From contig JAULJL010000025.1 of the NCBI GenBank assembly GCA_030761205.1, positions 4,388,001 to 4,452,000 on the forward strand: a stretch of DNA of 64,000 bases, written 5' to 3'. The notes under the pieces were generated by a model, which searched no databases, was not told the origin of the DNA, and worked only from the letters and a program-made list of their open reading frames with translations. Source of the stretch: Fremontodendron californicum (Eukaryota > Streptophyta > Magnoliopsida > Malvales > Malvaceae). This document shows, piece after piece, positions 47,168 through 58,500 of the stretch; the first letter of the stretch is position 1; each line of letters begins with the position of its first letter. A program made the translations under genes and the position numbers.

Positions 47168-47743
47168 GAAATGAGAATGCAGAGGACAAGTTGAGGCCTG
47201 TATCTTGGTTGGAGAATGTTCCTCTATGGGTGATCCACCTTCTTGGCAGCTTCAATGGCATCAATAAGGTTTTGAAACACAACATCAACATGTTGGGTGC
47301 TGCGATTTTTTTGCAACATTTGTCTTGCTTTCTCAGTATGGCCTCTGTCAAGAATAGAATTATAAGTGGCTGGCAGCATGAACGATCCAATGGTCAATTG
47401 GTCATCATTATGGCCGTTCGGCTGCAAGAGTTAGAGAAACTCTCCATCTCCATCCCCATCCACCCTCGATCTTTACTGTGCCGTAGTTAATAAGGCCTGC
47501 GACTAGAAGAATTCCAATTGTAATGGCCATTTGGAAACCAATGTTCAAAGCTCTTCTAATCCTTGCAGGTACCATTTGGGATAAGTAGACTGGAACGGAC
47601 TGTCGTGGATAAACAAGTCCTCTGCAAGTTTTTTGGGATAGAAAATAAAAGGAGTAGCCGGAAGAGCAAGAAGTTTTACCTGATTGGCAAATCCAACACC
47701 CACACCAAGCAACAAAAGGTCAATGATTAGGAGTACTGCAACA

Positions 47744-47961
47744 CTATGTTATTCGGATTTGGATATTAGTGTCGGACACGGGTATGTGTCCGACACAGGA
47801 TATGTTCATTTTTTTTTATTATTTATTTTTTATTTTTATGATTTTCATGTATTTGGAGGGTCCTTGAAGGATCATATTTCCGTACTCATGTTTGGATATG
47901 TGTCGGACACAGGTGTCGAACATGAGTATTTTGAGAAAAATAAAAAATCGGAACAACATAA
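47744..47961. mobile_element. CTATGTT-family MITE inside the STP pseudogene (2)
   Basis: Starts CTATGTTATTCGGATTTGG and ends GAACAACATAA. Exact 8-bp flanks CTGCAACA at 47736-47743 and 47962-47969. It splits the transporter between AMTVA and the following LIIDLLLLGVG segment. Confidence 0.9.
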
Positions 47962-48285
47962 CTGCAACAGTCATGGCAATGCCATTTAGGGTTGAATCGA
48001 TGAGAAAAGCAAGGCCTCCAATGAAGATGGAGAATTTTCAGCAAAAGATCCTAGTTACTACTGAGGCAAAGAAGGAATAGATCAAAGCAGCAAGGCAAGG
48101 TTGATGGAAGAGGTGAACAGAGTGAGTAGCTCGCTATCGAATTTGCAATACTCAGCTTTCGTGTTTGGCTGCATAGACGCTTTTCGACCAAAATTCCTCG
48201 TCATTGCAGAAGCAAAGCAGGAAGCTACCATCAATATAAGCACCAGATGCCAATCTTTAGCTGAAATAAATATGAAGCTTTAGAC

Positions 48286-48640
48286 CTTTCCTAGAAAATC
48301 AAACAGGTGAACAGTGAATTTTGTCAATCTTTTTAAACTAATTTTGTATACTGGAATAAATATTTTTAGTATGGATCCTTTTAATTTTATCAATCTTGTT
48401 CATTTTTAAACAAACTAGATAGATGCCCGCTATATTATCGAATTTGAGTTAATACTTTATAATAAATTTAAAAAATAAAAAAATAAGAGAAGTAAAGATA
48501 ATTTAGAAAAATAATAACTTTCATCATTAAACGACAACTGATATAAAATTGAGAGTTATTTGAATATAGTTAATTAAATCCGGTAATTTTGGACACAATA
48601 TAATTATATGATACGAACATAACATGAAAAAATAATTAAA
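48286..48640. other. AT-rich spacer
   Basis: No feature recognised. Confidence 0.5.
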
Positions 48641-48644
48641 ACAC

Positions 48645-49085
48645 GACACGACATGAAAAATAACATGAATATGACACAAATATACGAACAAGTCAAAATC
48701 TACATAAAACGAATTATTAACGTGTAAAAATTTATATAAAATTTATAACACTTTAAACACACGATACAATAACACAAACACGTTACGCGACACGAAAAAT
48801 AACAAAAATACGATATGAATGTGTCAAAATCTACATAAAACGAATTAGTAACTTGTAAAAATTATATAAATTTATAATACTTTGAACACACGAAAAGTAA
48901 CACGAATACTTTGAACACACGAAAAAATAACACGAACACAAACGTGACACGAAAAATAATATGAACACAACACAAATACACGAATGTGAATTTTTTTACA
49001 TAAAACGAATTATTAATATGTAAAAATTATGTACATTTGTAATATTTTGAACACATGAAAAAAAATTACACTAATACAAAAATTA
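48645..49085. repeat. three-copy tandem repeat of about 140-157 bp
   Basis: Units start near 48648, 48788 and 48945 with CGACACGAAAAATAAC-type sequence. They share AAATCTACATAAAACGAATT, GTAAAAATT and ACTTTGAACACACGA. The GACACGAAAAATAACACGAA wording recurs in plant hAT-like MITEs, but I find no target duplication. Confidence 0.75.
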
Positions 49086-50165
49086 CACAATTTCTCTTCT
49101 TTTTTCCTCTTTCTTTTCTTTCTTTCCTTCTTCATCAAAAAAAAAAACTTGAAAATACCCTAACTAACTCCCCAACCCCTTAATACCCGAAATTAGTTGT
49201 CCCCAAGAAAGAGTACCCAAAATTAAAATTGGGCATCTTCCTTGTTTGAGGACAACTTTTAAGAATTGTTATAGATAGATTATAAATTAATTGTCAAAAA
49301 ACTAATATTTGACATTTGTTAACTATCAAAAAATTATGCTCTAATATTTTAAATGAAAGCATTAAATTGATTACGAATAGTTTTAATTGTAAGTATAAAA
49401 GATTAAGTAAAAAACATAATTTTAATGTCTAAATAAAGTAAATTTTATTGAATTAAATAAATATATCCTTAATTTCATTGAAGTAATTAAATACCCAAAT
49501 AATTCTAAGTGGAATGCCCCATTGCTTAATTGGCCACCAATCATACTTAAATTACCTAAATAACCCAAAAATAATTATTTAAATACTTCAAATAACCCTA
49601 AAATCCTAAAATCATAATTTAAGTCATTGTTTAGTTTGTCACAAATCATGCTTTTAATTTTCTAAATTCAAGCTTCACGATTTTGAGACAATTTTAATAG
49701 AGTGTTAAGGTTATTAAAATTATGTGATAAAATAATTATAATAAAAAACTATATTTATAATAATCTAATTAAAATATGCATTTATTTAATTTTAAATATG
49801 TATGTAGAATTAAATAAAATAAATAAATAAATAAAAAAGAAAATGGATAAATTTAATACAATAATAATGATTTTAATTCAATTAAATGACCATTTTAACC
49901 TTAAGAGTGAAAAAACCACCCAAGCTTTATAATTGTTTGCCCAAACTAACCCCTAAACACAAATTTCAGACAAAGCTTAGTTGTCTTAAAACCCAAGCTC
50001 CAAAATTCTAAATTGAGCAAATCCCATGAGTTGGGGATTGCTTTTAATTATTGTTATAGATTATAGATCATTAATGAATAAAAAATCAGACATTCGATCA
50101 CTGATTCAATCGATTCAATAGATTGAACTAGATGATTTAATTAAAAAATAAAATAAATATATAAT
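49086..50165. other. AT-rich spacer with short repeats
   Basis: A TTCTTTTTTCCTCTTTCTTT tract, then AT-rich DNA with several AACCCTAAA/ACCCAAA-like strings. No gene recognised. Confidence 0.45.
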
Positions 50166-50169
50166 ATAT

Positions 50170-50440
50170 AATTTTGATATTAAATAAATATTAAATATAA
50201 TTAATAATTAATAAAAATATATTTGACTTAATGATATTGTCTTTAATATATAACCAAGAGATTAAATGTGCAAATCTCATCACTAATAAAAAAAAATAAT
50301 AATATAAAATTGATATTTACCAATTGAATCGGTTTTTATCGGTTCATTAAATCAACAGTTTTTTGATATGCATCGAATCGAATAGGTTTTCGATTCTCGA
50401 TTGAATCAATTCAATTAACTAATTAAATCTTATTTTTTCA
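50170..50440. repeat. inverted partner of the repeat at 44720-44970
   Basis: Contains GAATCGGTTTTTATCGGTTC and GATTCTCGATTGAATCAATT, the reverse complement (with divergence) of the copy beside the thioredoxin x gene. Confidence 0.6.
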
Positions 50441-50519
50441 TCGCTGCAAATCAGGCGTAAAGAAATATTACACTAATCGTTTTGAGTCAAAATTTGGTCC
50501 TATTTTTTAATATACCATG

Positions 50520-51070
50520 AACGGATCATTACCTACAAGGAGGTATGGCAAAACCTGATCCGATCGATGGATTTCGGATCGATCTACTCCGAATGGAGAA
50601 GGTTTTTTGTTTTGGAAAAGCGGATCGGGATGGAGCGGGGTGATTTTGGTAAATACTTGCTCCACTCCGTCCCGTCCCGATTTTTGAAATTACTACCTTA
50701 CCCTTAAAATATTTTATATTTTCTCTTATATTTTTAGTATATATATTAGATATATATACTAAAATCATATATATATATATATTAATATTATATATATATA
50801 TACTTTAGTATATATATGTATATTATGTATATAAAGAATTTTATATACTAAAATTATGTTAATGAATAAATTATAATATAATTTTTTATAATATTAAGTT
50901 AAAAATAATTAATAAAAATTGGGATGTAATGGAGTGGAGTACCGTAGAGCGGTTATGGATGTAATCGACACCTATGGAGGTGGAGGTTTCCAACATCCAT
51001 TCAAGAGTGGGACGGAAGTGGATAAGATAACTTCGCTTTCACCCCGTTCCATTGCGGTCTCTACTTATAA
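50520..51070. mobile_element. probable degraded MITE rich in GGATCGGGATGG/CCCGTCCCG motifs
   Basis: AAACCTGATCCGATCGATGG, CGGATCGGGATGGAGCGGGG and CTCCGTCCCGTCCCGA on the left are mirrored loosely on the right by GGGACGGAAGTGGATAAG and CACCCCGTTCCATTGCGG. A TA-rich core lies between. No clear target duplication. Confidence 0.4.
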
Positions 51071-51430
51071 GTGTGAATTAAAATATATATATTTTAAAAT
51101 TATTGGACTAAATTATGGCCATAAAAGACTAGATTGATGTGTTTTATTAGTTATAATTCGTTCCTTTTATTGGTAAGACTTGTTGTCTTTCTATACTATC
51201 ATATGCTTTCTAGCTATAGTTTCTAGTTCTAGAAACTTCTACCATTTTTTAGTATATAACTTTTAGCGTAAAAAATGGAATGTCAACTTAGATTAATTAT
51301 GTAGTACTAAAAGATTATTCTCATCCAGTTCTATATTCTTGCTTTTGGAGAAACAGAGCTTTCCCTGTCATGCGCCTACCTCTTAAGTTCATTCTAAGAG
51401 ACAACTAGAAACATAATCATATAGTAACAT

Positions 51431-51598
51431 TTATGTTATTCAGATTTAAATAAGTGTTGAATACGGATATATGTGTCTGATACGGATATTTTAATTTTTT
51501 TTGTATATATTTGAAAGATCATATTATATATTCATATCTCAATATATGTCAAATACATGTGTCAAACACAAATAAAATAAAAAATTCGAATAACATAA
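51431..51598. mobile_element. CTATGTT-family MITE, older copy
   Basis: Starts TTATGTTATTCAGATTTAAA and ends GAATAACATAA. Flanks AGTAACAT and AATAGCAT agree at 6 of 8 bases. The body retains GTGTCTGATACGGATA and ACATGTGTCAAACAC. Confidence 0.7.
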
Positions 51599-51599
51599 A

Positions 51600-52700
51600 A
51601 TAGCATCACACTAATAGCCTGGCTCATTAGAAAGAATATTATAGTTTTAGCTGGGTGATTATGGTTGACCTATAACTCTATAACATATTACTTTCAGATG
51701 GGGCATTGTCATGGGCAAGCTTTTCTAGAGACCTTACCAAGATGCTCTTTGATCTGAAAATTAAAAAGAAGAAGCTGAACTTATTCTTTAATCTTATCAG
51801 AATCTGTTATAGTATCAAATTGGGAGGTGTGATCAAGTTGCATACAAAATGTTAGACTGTGGCTGATACTTCTGAGACTATATAAGCAACTCCTTTGTAT
51901 CCTAATATTTTCAGACTCAGGACTCACGAGGCAATTAGCAATAAGTATTATACTACTTTTTTTTGTATAAAAAAAAAACTGCAGTATGGGGATAGAGAAA
52001 AAAATTACAGATACTGAGATTCGAATTTCAAATTTGTTAATGTCATCTCTTAAGGGAGATTGCATGAACCGACCGAGCAAAACTCCGGGTTCAATAGGTA
52101 TTATACTATATATATATACAAAATACTATCGTTTAACAAGGCAGCTGGCATTCACTCTCCCTCAAGGGCTTCATCAACCTGTCGTATATGTGCTCGCTTA
52201 ATTCGCCGCAATAACGACTGAGTGATGGGCGAACCCCTTGTTGGAGAGTCCATGAGACCTGTCTTGCTTGCCCTCTGTCGATCGGAAGATCAGTTTCAGT
52301 TATAAATACCAACAGCAAAAGCTTCTCAATCCAGATACAGCTATATATGTTAAGTCTATTAACTGTGACTGTGTGCTTATATCATGTAATATATAGTTCA
52401 TGTGAAAACTACAAACTTGCTTAATTATAAGATTGAAACAAGTCAATAGCTTGCTTAGATAATGTTTGATATCTCGTTTTCCCAATGCTTCAGTTTAGGG
52501 TTTAAGTTGTTTCTTTTCCCAATGAATTTGATAGCCTTGAACCCAAGATCTTGAGAAAGATGACAAGTGCATCTAGCCACCAAGATCTAGGCAGGGCTTC
52601 GTTTTCCCAATGCTACTTGAACCTTTTAAACTGTTTTTAGAAACAAATTGAACTACAAGGAGAGAAACATATATATATATATATATATATATGGAATATT
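51600..52700. other. spacer; 52130-52320 is GC-richer and unexplained
   Basis: 52130-52320 has higher GC than the surroundings and a 61-codon minus-strand ORF with RGQARQVSWTLQQG and LSEHIYDRLMKPL that I do not recognise. It could be an exon of a decayed gene or a retroelement scrap. Confidence 0.3.
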
Positions 52701-52885
52701 ATCTGTTACACTGTCAATCAAATATTTAGACTCCACAAGCAGAATTGAGAGGGTGACATATAGTGATAGGGTATAGTAAAAAAAAAAAAACCTAATTAAA
52801 AAAAGGAGTGGGATATGTGGCAACCTCTTAACCTGCTTGTGGAGTTAAAAGGTTTACACTGTCAGTGTACCAAAAACGAACTCTC
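52700..52885. mobile_element. short inverted-repeat (MITE-like) element
   Basis: GTTACACTGTCAATCAAATA with ACTCCACAAGCAG on the left is mirrored by CTGCTTGTGGAGTTAAAAGG and TTTACACTGTCAGTGTACC on the right. The arms are about 60 bp. A TA run is at 52665-52691. Confidence 0.65.
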
Positions 52886-52909
52886 TCTCTCTCTATATAT
52901 ATATATATA

Positions 52910-53300
52910 TGAGGGAGCTAATTACATAAGTATAAAACTAAATTAATTTTATACGCTTTCATAAATTTTTATGCGAATTTATTTGTTTAATTCGACCGTC
53001 GTATTTTATGTTCTATTCATTTAGATTATGCACGTCGAATTTCGAATAAATTAAAAATATCTAACTATTTGTTCGAGATAAAAAAATTTGAACAGTTAAA
53101 TATATATTAAAAAAGACAGTATTCTCGATCGATATAATATATCGGATCGATTCAAAACTTTACGTGTATGACGAGTATAATTATATTATTAAAACCAACG
53201 GTCGATTTGTTAAAATATAAGTCATATAAAAATTTATAAAAGTGTGTAAAATTAATTTAATTTATACTAATATAAATGAATTTTTCTTCATATATATATA
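52910..53300. mobile_element. MITE-like inverted-repeat element of about 390 bp
   Basis: ACATAAGTATAAAACTAAAT with TAATTTTATACGCTTTCATAAATTTTTATGC on the left is mirrored by ATAAAAATTTATAAAAGTGT and GTAAAATTAATTTAATTTAT on the right. Both outer edges run into TA repeats, so exact ends are unclear. Confidence 0.6.
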
Positions 53301-53309
53301 TATATATAT

Positions 53310-53987
53310 ATGAGAAGACATTCATATAACTAGGATAAAATTAATTTAATTTTGTCGTTAGGGTAATATGGTAAAAGCTATTTCCTCTTTATCAATTTTG
53401 AAACTTGATACTTTCTTGTCAATAAATATTGGATAAATCTGAAAAACATGGCCTCTAAAAAAAATAAATTTATAAATGATTTAATGATAAAAAGTAATTC
53501 ATGAAAAAAAAATGCTTAAAATCAAAATTATAAAAACAAATATTGCAAAGACCAATTTATCCTTTCTCTTTTTCTTCCCTTAGTTTTTTCCCTGCTTGCA
53601 ATTCTTCCCTCCCTTGAAGAGTTGTAAGAAAGATCTGAAAACATTATATTTCTCTCTCGTAATCTCCTCTCTCACTCGCTCAATAAAACCCACAATTCTC
53701 CAAGTACCTATATCATCAAATTCAAAACCCATAACCAAAAATTAAAAAATAAAACAAAAACCCAATAAAAAAACGAAGTTATATAAAATGCTCCAAATAT
53801 TGCTTCATTCTGATGATCCTGCAACTTCCCAATAAACGTGAAGTGCTCATGTTTCCATACACCACCCCCGGCATGCAAATATTAGGTTCCTGGAGAGATT
53901 GACCCACGAAAGCTCAAGGAAAGAAATGAAGGAAAGTTTTTTTTCACTTTTAATAGGTTTCTTTTATCAAAGGTAGATTAGTCTTTG

Positions 53988-54022
<35 letters not shown>

Positions 54023-54148
54023 TTATAATTTTAACTTTATGTATTTTTTTTTATGAATTACTTTTTATTATTAGACCATTTATAAATTTTTTTTCTTAGA
54101 GGATATGTTTTTCAGATTTATCCATAAATATTTGTGATCATAGACTAA
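53310..54148. other. AT-rich spacer
   Basis: No gene. A TA microsatellite lies at 53990-54018. The pyrimidine-rich tract at 53560-53700 has no ORF. Confidence 0.45.
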
Positions 54149-54538
54149 TGCCTCGTTTAGTATTGCTTCTGGCACAGCTTTTAAGGTCAAAAGCTGCTTT
54201 TTACCGTAAACGCAATGCTAAACAGATAAAAAAATTTGACTTCTGCTGTTGAAACCATGGTTTGAAAAGCCAAACCAAAAAGCAAAAAAATATAGCTTTT
54301 GGGCTTTAAAAGCTAGCTTTTGGATAAAATGACTTAAATATCCTCACATTTCTACACTTTTATTATTTTAAACATATCTTTTTTTGACATTTCAATTTCC
54401 TACAACACTTTTTCACAGCAATGCTAAACACTTAAAAGCTTTTAAACCACACTTTTTCACCACACTTTATAAACATACTTTTTTAACTCGAGTTTTTTCC
54501 AACTCAAGCTTTTTTCAACAGCAATGCTAAACTAGTCC
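54149..54538. mobile_element. PIF/Harbinger-type MITE (390 bp)
   Basis: TAA at 54146-54148 and 54539-54541. Left end TGCCTCGTTTAGTATTGC and reversed right end GGACTAGTTTAGCATTGC. Subterminal AAAAGCTGCTTTTT and AAAAGCTAGCTTTTGG stretches are typical of these elements. Confidence 0.72.
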
Positions 54539-54541
54539 TAA

Positions 54542-55516
54542 TAGTTCTCACTCCACCACCACAATTTCAAATTCCCCCAATAAACCCCACACGCCTGGCT
54601 CTTCCTCCAATTCCTTGTTAAAGTGTCAAGCTCAAGGTAGTGAATACGGTACGGATGTATTGTTTTTATTTTGATATTGATAATAATGTTATATTTTGGC
54701 ATATTATTTAATATTATTTAATATATTTATATATATAGTTTATTTTTAAATTTTTAATAAAATATATTATATATATATGAAAAAATATATATATTTTTAT
54801 GTAAATATAAATTTTAAATATTTAATATTTAAATTTTTTAAACATCAAATAAATAAAATAAATATTAAAAAATAGAATAAATTATTATTAATTATATTCA
54901 ACAATCTAATTTAATGAAAATATTTTATTTTTAAATATAATTATAAAAAAATAAAAATAATAATGATAAAAAAATTAAAATTAGTTTAAAAGCGAGGTTT
55001 TTTAAAAAAAATTTAAAAATTAAAGTTTTATACCGATCGATACATACCGATATTGATCGATATTGATATGATACCGATAACATTAGTCACGCTACCATTG
55101 GCTGCGAAACCTCAACGTCTTTATTGCTCTAATAAATCAAGTTGTTGTTGGGAAAATCTGAAAACTTAGAATTGCTGGTGAGATTGAGTAAACAAAGAAT
55201 TTTTTTACGTTAACTTTAGTATTTTCCTTTTCACAAAGAAAACTTCAAGTTTTTTAATCAATCAAAGAAAGAAAGAAAGACTCCACCCTACCTCTCTCCA
55301 ATCATTCGCCTCTCCCTCTTCCATCTTTTATCTTTGTTTAGATTAGATTCTTGAATTATCCCCCGATTCGATCGAATTCCAACCCACCCTCGATCACTCT
55401 CAGCTTTCTATTTTCAGTAAACCACCGCTTTTTTCTTTTTATTTTCTTCGAGAAAACAAAGATAAGGAACAGCAAAGCGAAATCGGCGGCGGTCGGTTAG
55501 GGAGGAAGCCAAAAGA
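54542..55516. promoter_or_regulatory. AT-rich spacer and 5' region of the BBR-like gene
   Basis: 54650-55080 is AT-rich and ends with ACCGATCGATACATACCGAT repeats. 55240-55516 is a CT-rich leader (AGAAAGAAAGAAAGA, CCTCTCTCC) consistent with the 5' UTR just before the ATG at 55517. Confidence 0.45.
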
Positions 55517-58500
55517 ATGTCGACCGAACAGAAAGAACAAGAACCTAACCCTAACGGTAACGATAACGATAATTTGAACAGTGAAAGTGGACATGAAGAA
55601 AAACAACAAGAAGAAGTAGAAGAACAGGCTGCACGTCAGTCATCGACAAGAACTCCTTTCACTAATCTCAGTCAGGTCGATGCTGACCTGGCTCTTGCTC
55701 GAACCCTACAAGAACAGGTAAAACTTTTAATTTTGGTTTATTACTTTAAAATTTGTTAATTTTTGTCTTTTTATTTGTAAAATTACTTCTTTTTTTAACC
55801 ATGTGTTGTAGGAAAGGGCATATATGATGCTTAGGATGAACAATGATGGGAGTGATTATGGAAGTTGGGAGTCTGGAAGCTATTTACATGATGATGACGA
55901 TGATTTTGGGGATCTCCAGGATCTTGACGATACTGATGGCGATGATGATGATAATGAGAAAGATGAGGATGAAGGGGGATATGATGCGTTTGATGTGCAT
56001 GCTCATGCTGAGAACCCTAGTGTTGAATTCGACCCAGCTGTTTTTTCGAGTGATGAAGCGTATGCTAGAGCGCTTCAGGATGCTGAAGAAAGAGAAATTG
56101 CTGCTAGATTGTTGGCCTTAGCTGGGATTAACGATAGTAAGTGTTTATTATTATTATTATGAGATTGTTGTTAAGTTTTGAATTTATGCCAATGTTAAGA
56201 GTGCTTACTAAAGTTTTACTGATTTGCAGGAGGAATTGTTACCTTAGAGGATCATGGCGGTAACTCTCAGGTACAAATTATTGTAAATATGAGTTCTCAA
56301 CCTGAATTCCATGCATATATATGAATCTTTATGTTCCTCTTTATGGGGAAAAAAAAAATTCAAACAGATAATTAGTTTGCGATCAAGGGTAAATTCGATA
56401 TCTCAATTCAGCCCTCTATCTCTATGTTGCATTCTTTGCTTAGATGCCTCTTTAGCTGACTTTCTTATTTTGGAACTGTGATTTAAAGTTGTCATCAGTG
56501 GGGCATTGCACTTGAAACTGATTTAAGGTTATCTGGACTTTGGTTTCCATTTAAGCGTATTATGGTTAGAGTTTTGCTTGTTCGTCACATTGCTAATTGC
56601 TATGGGAGCATGTTTACCAGGAAGTACTATTTGTCGTCCTACCTATAGGAAGGGTGTTTTCGTTTTACTTGGTGCATATGGCCTATATCTGTAAGAGGAA
56701 TAGACTTAGTAGTTTTCCTCTTTCAATCTGGTCTGTTTGTTTCATTTTATTTTATCCTTCAGTATTAAATGAAGACATAAACTAATGCATGTAACTTGTA
56801 TCATTTGTACATACTTGCACGTGTTTGTAAATACTTAGATGGTGGTCTATTCTTATTTTGCTTTCATTCCGATATGCCTGCAAGATTGAAAACTGGAATC
56901 GAATATCAGGTAGCATGTTAGGTTCGTACTTCCTTGATCACAAAGATTTTGACTTGGAAAATTTTGGATTTTCAAGTTTGTATGGTTATAGCTAAAAAAA
57001 TGTTATGTGTGTTTGTGCATGAAAAGCTCATATATTTAAGAAGAGTTTTTACTGGAATGGCACCAAAGCTAAAAGCTTAGCAAGTTATTTAGAATCTGAT
57101 GCCTGGGATGGCTACATTTGGGTTTTACTCCTCTTTCCATCATTAAATCAGAACGGCCTTTAAATTTTCTGATTTCTATTAGCTTTTCAGTATTTAGGTA
57201 AAATGCATATGCTAATATTAGCACTTGATTCCCTTTTGGTGGTCACCTCATATTTTCAACTAGAAAAGTGTAAAGTGCACATTTGGTTGTTACTTTTAAA
57301 TTGTTATAAGCAGGGTTCCACATTCGACAATCCCCTCTCTTTTCTCTATGTCTGAGGCAGAGGGTTATGTCTTTCCCTTCATATTCTTGATTGATAATAT
57401 CATGTCTGGTTCTGTTTAAGGGTTCTACATGTAATTGTTGGTCTTTTACATTTAGAACTCTTACTGGGAAAGGTGATATATTGGAATAAAGAATCTGCTT
57501 TGATTATTTACAACAGTTGACCTTTTTTGTATTAGCAGTGCTGAGAATAGTAGCTGTGCACAGCTTGAAAGCGAGGATCATGTTGTGATTGGTTCAAAAT
57601 TTGTGGGTTGTGATATGTTAAAGTGCTCAATATTTTTTTTTTCTTTGAAACCCAATGTTGGATTATATATTTCTCTATGCCCATAGTCATGGTCAGATAT
57701 CAAGTCTATTGGAGAATAGAAGCTAGTCCTGTTTTACACTGCTCTTAATGAGATTTGACTATGAATTTTCATGAAATAGCAAATCCACTTACAATTACCT
57801 TGACATTTGGCATGCAGGATATAACAAGATTTTTCTTTCACTCTCTTTATTTTTAAGCAGTGCTGGAGCTTATTATTTCACTTTATTTCAAGTCTGAGTC
57901 TTTTGGTGACCTGCATTTGCAGGATACATGGGAGGAAGTTGATCCTGATGAGCTTTCATATGAGGCAAGCTGCCCTGTAGATTCTACTTCTTTTAACATT
58001 TTCCTTGGCCACTCTTACTAAGCTTGATTCTACCATTCAGGAACTCCTTGCACTTGGTGAAGTAGTTGGAACTGAGAGCAGAGGGCTTTCGGCTGATTCA
58101 CTTGCCACCTTGCCTTCAGTAACATACAAGGCAGGAAGCAGTCAGACTGGAAGCAATGATTCGTAAGTCGTATGCAGTAGTTTTTTATGCCTGAACCTTT
58201 TTCACTTGATGGTTATATTTGTATCCTTGTTTTCAGGTGTGTCATATGCCGTGTAGACTATGAGGATGGTGACTCCTTGACGGTGCTTTCTTGCAAGCAT
58301 TCGTATCATCCTGAGTGCATATATAATTGGTTGAAAATAAACAAAGTATGCTTATTTACATTTTGCGTTTTACTGCCTTCCATTTTGTTTGTGTCATATA
58401 GTGTTTATAAAGTATCAGTGGTTTGTGAGGACATTTGAAGTAACTTCCTGTTAATGTTTTTGTCAAAAGAAATACCGGGGAATTTCTTCTTGTTGTTTCG

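Larger units (their letters stand above)
46925..48285 (-). pseudogene. STP-type monosaccharide/H+ symporter pseudogene, with two MITE insertions
   Basis: Reading minus, right to left, fragments of a hexose transporter (sugar porter family, plasma membrane) appear: KAEYCKFDSELLTLFTSS; SFFASVVTRIF; GGLAFLIDSTLNGIAMTVA; then a MITE; LIIDLLLLGVGVGFANQ; a retained intron (donor GTAAAAC, acceptor TTGCAG); VPVYLS; ALNIGFQMAITIGIL; LINYG with KIEGGWGW; YNSILDRGHTEKARQMLQK; DLIDAIEAAKKVDHP; QPRYRPQLV; a second MITE; and FFHQLTGINIIMFYAP. Stops and frame changes are spread throughout, and the last six or so membrane segments and C terminus are missing. The retained intron shows it is not a processed copy. 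A VASCFASAMTRNFGRK string before KAEYCKFD repeats a motif that normally comes after it. Confidence 0.92.

Noticed and set aside
47101..47490. 129-codon plus-strand ORF and the 99-codon minus-strand ORF at 47091-47390
   Set aside because: They are frames through a MITE and the STP pseudogene. The transporter similarity is on the minus strand in shifting frames.
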